NCBI GenBank assembly: GCA_050485425.1
Contig: JBJHBJ010000002.1
Span: 62,001-126,000 of the forward strand
Length of the DNA stretch: 64,000 nucleotides
Direction: 5' to 3'
Source: LSCE01 sp050485425
GTDB lineage: Bacteria > Pseudomonadota > Gammaproteobacteria > Nitrococcales > Aquisalimonadaceae
The position numbers were made by a program, and so were the translations under genes. Under the pieces are notes generated by a model. It was not told the origin of the DNA. It ran no database searches and saw only the letters and a list, made by a program, of their open reading frames with translations. Below, piece after piece: positions 60,742 through 64,000 of the stretch (positions within the stretch are counted from its first letter, which is position 1; each line of letters opens with the position of its first letter).

Positions 60742-61791
60742 CCTGATCCATTGCTGGCTGAACCAGTAGAATCGTCCTGACTCCGGTGAGGGGGCGGTGC
60801 AGTTGTAACGGGTCCGGCCCACCCCCAGCGATGCCGGCGGTTCCACCGAGAAACGGCGCTGGTCGCGGTCTTCCCAGTCCACCTCCACCTGTCCCTGACG
60901 GCTGACGAAACAGCGCAGCTGCTCGAGCCGGGCATCACTGTCAGCCAGCCGAACGCGCATGCGCGGTGGATTCTGCCCGGTGATGACCGGATCCCAGGGT
61001 TCCAGGCTCTCCACCGGCAACCCCTTGGCACCGGCCTTTTGCCGGAACTCGCCGATTTCGGCGTAGGCTTCCGCCATCGGGAATCGCGGCACCGCCAGCA
61101 GGTCGGTGTCAGGCCCGATGGCCCCCGATTGCTGGCCGATTCCGATGTAGCCCAGCTCCGCCACCACGTCGGCGACGGTGCGGTTGTATTCCCCGTACGG
61201 ATACGCGAACAGCATCGGAATACGTTCGGCATCCAGTTCCTCCGCCAGCCGTTCCCGGGCCTTGCGAATATCCGCCTCCAGCCGTTCCCGGTAGGCTTCC
61301 TCGCTTTCGCCATCACGGCGCCGGACCAGGTGATCGTGGGTTGCCGAGTGGTTGGCGAAGGTGGCGCCGTGGTCCTGCATCTCACGCATTTGCTCCCAAC
61401 GCATGAAACCCGACAGCCCCTGATCCACCGGATCGGTGGCCACGAACACGGTAAAGGGCCATCCGCGCTCCTTGAGGCGCGGGTAGGCTTCGTTGTAAAC
61501 CGAGGCGTAGGCGTCGTCGATGGTGATGGCAACGGTACGATCCGGAACGGGTTCGCCGGACCGCACATGTTCCAGGATCCGCTCCAGCGGCCAGATCTCG
61601 TAGCCCGCTTCATCGAGATGATCCAGGTGTGCCTCGAACTGTTCCAGCGTCACGCTGGTGGATGGGTACCGGTCTTCGCCGAAACGATGGTACATGAAGG
61701 CCACTGCGTGCCAGCCGCCGGCGTAGGCCGCCCCTGCCTCCGCGAAAAGCAGGGACACGGCCAGACTGAGTCCGAGGCGGAATCGGCGCAT
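60730..61791 (-). CDS. Exported polysaccharide deacetylase family protein
   Basis: This 353-residue protein has a signal peptide (LGLSLAVSLLFAEAGAAYAG) and a NodB-type deacetylase fold: FMYHRFGEDRYPST near residue 33, motif 1 VAITIDDAYASVYNEA near 87, motif 2 FANHSATHDHL near 142 and AYPYGEYNRTVADVV near 190. The last 110 residues are a beta-rich extension. It should remove N-acetyl groups from a polysaccharide in the envelope. The ATG at 61791 has gggagaacg upstream. Confidence 0.9.
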   Translation of the reverse strand: MRRFRLGLSLAVSLLFAEAGAAYAGGWHAVAFMYHRFGEDRYPSTSVTLEQFEAHLDHLDEAGYEIWPLERILEHVRSGEPVPDRTVAITIDDAYASVYNEAYPRLKERGWPFTVFVATDPVDQGLSGFMRWEQMREMQDHGATFANHSATHDHLVRRRDGESEEAYRERLEADIRKARERLAEELDAERIPMLFAYPYGEYNRTVADVVAELGYIGIGQQSGAIGPDTDLLAVPRFPMAEAYAEIGEFRQKAGAKGLPVESLEPWDPVITGQNPPRMRVRLADSDARLEQLRCFVSRQGQVEVDWEDRDQRRFSVEPPASLGVGRTRYNCTAPSPESGRFYWFSQQWIRIPD

Positions 61792-61979
61792 GGATGCGTT
61801 CTCCCGGCATGTGTTCGCAATCGGCAACAGGGTGGCTTGTCCGGCGCGCGGGTGCAAGGGATGAATCAGCGCTTTCCCGGCCGGCCCGGCTGCATTGTCA
61901 TGGAACTGGCAAGGTGTGGACACGCCGATGTCACATTCGGCAGTCAGACTCCTCGCGAATCCGCACAGGAGGCTGTCCC

Positions 61980-62789
61980 ATGGAACCAGTACGCCATCTG
62001 CGTCCCAGCCGTTACCGCAGCATCTTCATCTCGGATACCCATCTGGGCTTTCGCGGCGCCCAGGCCGAATACCTGCTGGATTTCCTGCGCTCCACCGAAT
62101 CCGAATACCTGTTCCTGGTCGGCGATATCGTGGATATCCGGGCCTTGAAGCGCGGCATCTTCTGGCCCGAGGCCCACAACCTGGTGATTCGCGAGATTCT
62201 GCGCAAGGGTCTGGCCGGTACCCATGTCGTTTACCTGCCGGGCAACCATGATGCGCCGTTACGTGATTACGACGGCACCGTGCTGGACCAGATCAGGGTG
62301 GTGGATCGCTATATACACACCACGGCGGACGGCAAACGCCTGCTGCTGCTGCACGGCGATCAGTTCGATACCGTGGTGCAGTGCAGCCGCCTGGTATCGC
62401 TGCTCGGGGCGGGAGCCTACGACACGCTGATGCGCATCAACATCGTGGTCAACCGGTTTCGCCGCGCAATCGGTGCTCCCTACTGGTCGCTGGCCGCACA
62501 TATCAAGCGGCGGGTGGGGAATGCCCAGACCTATATCCGCCGCTTCGAGGAGGCCGTCGCCTTCGAAGCGCGCCGGCTGGGGCTGGATGGTGTGGTCTGC
62601 GGACATATTCATCTTGCGGCCATGAAGCAGGTGGGCGGGGTGCTGTACTGCAATGACGGCGACTGGGTGGAGAGCTGCACCTCGCTCGTGGAACGCCACG
62701 ACGGCGTACTGGAGCTGCTGCACTGGTCTGACGCCCGTCACACCGTCATGGTGGAGGATGAGGTGCCTGCAGTGGCGGAGGTGGCATGA
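61980..62789 (+). CDS. LpxH-like metallophosphoesterase
   Basis: This 269-residue enzyme has the calcineurin-type metal motifs FISDTHLGFRGAQA (near residue 17), LVGDIVD, LPGNHDAPLRD, LLHGDQFDTV and VVCGHIHLA. It resembles the LpxH2 group of UDP-2,3-diacylglucosamine hydrolases but may act on another pyrophosphate lipid precursor. An aggaggct ribosome site precedes the ATG. It overlaps the glycosyltransferase gene by 4 bases, so the two probably act in one glycolipid pathway. Confidence 0.88.
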   Translation: MEPVRHLRPSRYRSIFISDTHLGFRGAQAEYLLDFLRSTESEYLFLVGDIVDIRALKRGIFWPEAHNLVIREILRKGLAGTHVVYLPGNHDAPLRDYDGTVLDQIRVVDRYIHTTADGKRLLLLHGDQFDTVVQCSRLVSLLGAGAYDTLMRINIVVNRFRRAIGAPYWSLAAHIKRRVGNAQTYIRRFEEAVAFEARRLGLDGVVCGHIHLAAMKQVGGVLYCNDGDWVESCTSLVERHDGVLELLHWSDARHTVMVEDEVPAVAEVA

Positions 62790-63805
62790 AAATCGCGCTG
62801 GTGACCGATGCCTGGGCCCCCCAGGTGAACGGGGTGGTGACCACACTGATGCAGGTGACCGAGGCGCTGGAGCGGGACGGGGACGAGGTCCACGTGCTGC
62901 ATCCCGGGTTGTTTCGTTCCGTGCCTTGCCCCAGCTATCCGGAGATCCGCCTGGCGGTGATGGCTGGTCGGGAACTGCACCGGCGTCTTTCACTGCTGGA
63001 TGCCGAGGCCGTGCACATCGCCACTGAAGGGCCGCTGGGTATGAGCGCCCGGCGCTGGTGTCTCCGTCACGACCGCCCGTTCACCACCGCGTATCACACC
63101 CAGTTCCCCCGCTACCTGCGCCTGCGCGCCCCGGTTCCGGAAAGCTGGACTTACGCCTGGCTGCGGCGGTTCCACGGTGCCGCCACGCGCTGCATGGTCG
63201 CCACCCCGGCCGTGCAATCGGAACTGCAACGGCGCGGTTTCCGCAACGTAGTGCCGTGGAGCAGGGGCGTGGACACCGCTCTGTTCCGCCCCCGAGACAA
63301 GGATTTCCTGCCCGGTCCGCGCCCCATTCACCTCTACATGGGGCGGGTGTCCGTGGAAAAGAACATTCAGGCGTTTCTCGACCTGGAACTGCCCGGCAGC
63401 CGGTATGTGGTCGGTGGCGGACCGGATCTGGCGCGATTGCAGCAGCGCTATCCGGATGTCCGCTTTACCGGATTCCGCCAGGGCGAGGAACTCGCCCGGA
63501 CGCTGGCCGCCGCGGATGTCTTCGTCTTCCCCAGCAGGACTGACACCTTTGGCCTGGTGATGCTGGAGGCCATGGCCTGCGGCGTGCCGGTGGCCGCCTA
63601 TCCGGTAACCGGCCCGCTGGACGTGGTGGATGACGGCGTGACCGGCGCGCTGCATGAGGATCTGGGCGTTGCCGTCCGGCGGGCGCTGCGGGTTGATCCG
63701 GCGGCGTGCCTCGCTCACGCATGCCGCCACACCTGGCAGCGCAGCGCCCGGCAGTTCCGGGCGCACCTGGAACCGGTGGTGGACACGTTGCCACTGGCCG
63801 GCTGA
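62786..63805 (+). CDS. GT4-type glycosyltransferase
   Basis: This 339-residue GT-B enzyme starts MKIALVTDAWAPQVNGVVTT, has YMGRVSVEKNIQAFLDLELP near residue 190 and the nucleotide-sugar site FVFPSRTDTFGLVMLEAMAC near 250. It resembles enzymes that transfer mannose or another hexose from a nucleotide sugar to a lipid. The sugar and acceptor are unknown. It is translationally coupled to the phosphoesterase. Confidence 0.92.
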   Translation: MKIALVTDAWAPQVNGVVTTLMQVTEALERDGDEVHVLHPGLFRSVPCPSYPEIRLAVMAGRELHRRLSLLDAEAVHIATEGPLGMSARRWCLRHDRPFTTAYHTQFPRYLRLRAPVPESWTYAWLRRFHGAATRCMVATPAVQSELQRRGFRNVVPWSRGVDTALFRPRDKDFLPGPRPIHLYMGRVSVEKNIQAFLDLELPGSRYVVGGGPDLARLQQRYPDVRFTGFRQGEELARTLAAADVFVFPSRTDTFGLVMLEAMACGVPVAAYPVTGPLDVVDDGVTGALHEDLGVAVRRALRVDPAACLAHACRHTWQRSARQFRAHLEPVVDTLPLAG

Positions 63806-63823
63806 TCGTTACGACAGCGCTGA

Positions 63824-64000
63824 CTACTTCAGCAGGTCCGGCGTGCAGTGACTCTGCACTTCCTGCATCAGGTCATGGAACAACTTGGGGCTGCCGGCGA
63901 CGATATTGCCGCTGTCCATGAAGTTTTCCCCGCCGGTGAAGTCACCGACGACGCCGCCCGCCTCGCGGACCAGCAGCGCACCGGCGGCAAGATCCCAGGG
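63824..64000 (-). CDS. suhB: Inositol monophosphatase family protein SuhB-like (5' part outside window)
   Basis: The visible 58 C-terminal residues read PWDLAAGALLVREAGGVVGD, then FTGGENFMDSGNIVAGSPK and end TPDLLK before the TAG at 63824. PWDLAAG is the C-terminal metal and substrate site of inositol monophosphatases. SuhB-type genes are common near secDF in Gammaproteobacteria. The rest of the gene lies beyond the window. Confidence 0.85.
   Translation of the reverse strand, partial: PWDLAAGALLVREAGGVVGDFTGGENFMDSGNIVAGSPKLFHDLMQEVQSHCTPDLLK

Overview
The window is GC-rich, gene-dense chromosomal DNA of a proteobacterium. Gene content and order (queA-tgt-yajC-secD-secF, glnS, a LiuR-type MerR regulator with a liu cluster, a YdgA-family gene, a suhB-like gene) point to a Gammaproteobacterium, perhaps a halophilic or halotolerant Ectothiorhodospiraceae/Chromatiales relative. 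That placement is inference from gene content only. No phage, plasmid, transposase gene or CRISPR array is visible.

Layout. (1) 1-11,750: molybdenum cofactor genes moeA (cut by the window edge) and moaA, divergent from a formate dehydrogenase locus: DUF3305, DUF3306, a multi-cluster ferredoxin-like protein, a TorD-type chaperone, a short TAT-signal protein, the catalytic Mo subunit, the Fe-S subunit, a tiny lipoprotein and the cytochrome b subunit. A strong terminator and a small DUF6505-like gene follow. (2) 11,960-18,080: a chemotaxis receptor, a nitronate monooxygenase-like enzyme, a MoxR ATPase/VWA pair, a secreted protein and a DksA-like coiled-coil miniprotein. (3) 18,200-29,300: leucine/isovalerate catabolism on the minus strand: liuR, isovaleryl-CoA dehydrogenase, both methylcrotonyl-CoA carboxylase subunits, methylglutaconyl-CoA hydratase, HMG-CoA lyase, an acyl-CoA synthetase and a second crotonase. 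The gaps between these genes hold two families of structured repeats. (4) 29,300-36,300: a branched-chain-type ABC importer operon that also encodes a large acyl-CoA synthetase. Its upstream region carries two copies of the palindrome found upstream of liuR. (5) 36,650-45,740: envelope proteins, glnS, a hybrid histidine kinase and a patatin-like protein. (6) 45,835-51,550: tRNA-Leu(CAA), queA, tgt and the yajC-secD-secF export genes. (7) 51,660-64,000: an outer membrane barrel, a LOG-family enzyme, a TetR regulator, small membrane proteins, an RRM protein, then a GNAT-C39 peptidase / RimK-like ligase / lipoprotein / L,D-transpeptidase operon, an M15-type peptidase, a polysaccharide deacetylase, an LpxH-like phosphoesterase with a glycosyltransferase, and the end of a suhB-like gene.

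How it fits together. The Mo-cofactor genes would serve the adjacent exported formate dehydrogenase. The shared cgtttacgtaaacg-type palindromes suggest that one regulator controls leucine breakdown, a thioesterase and a dedicated importer plus acyl-CoA ligase. The most unusual feature is a set of four elements (19,041-27,006). Each is a near-perfect predicted three-way junction whose loops and linkers are conserved while its stems differ from copy to copy with compensating changes on both sides. Two of them sit in a nested inverted structure flanked by REP-like 31-mers.
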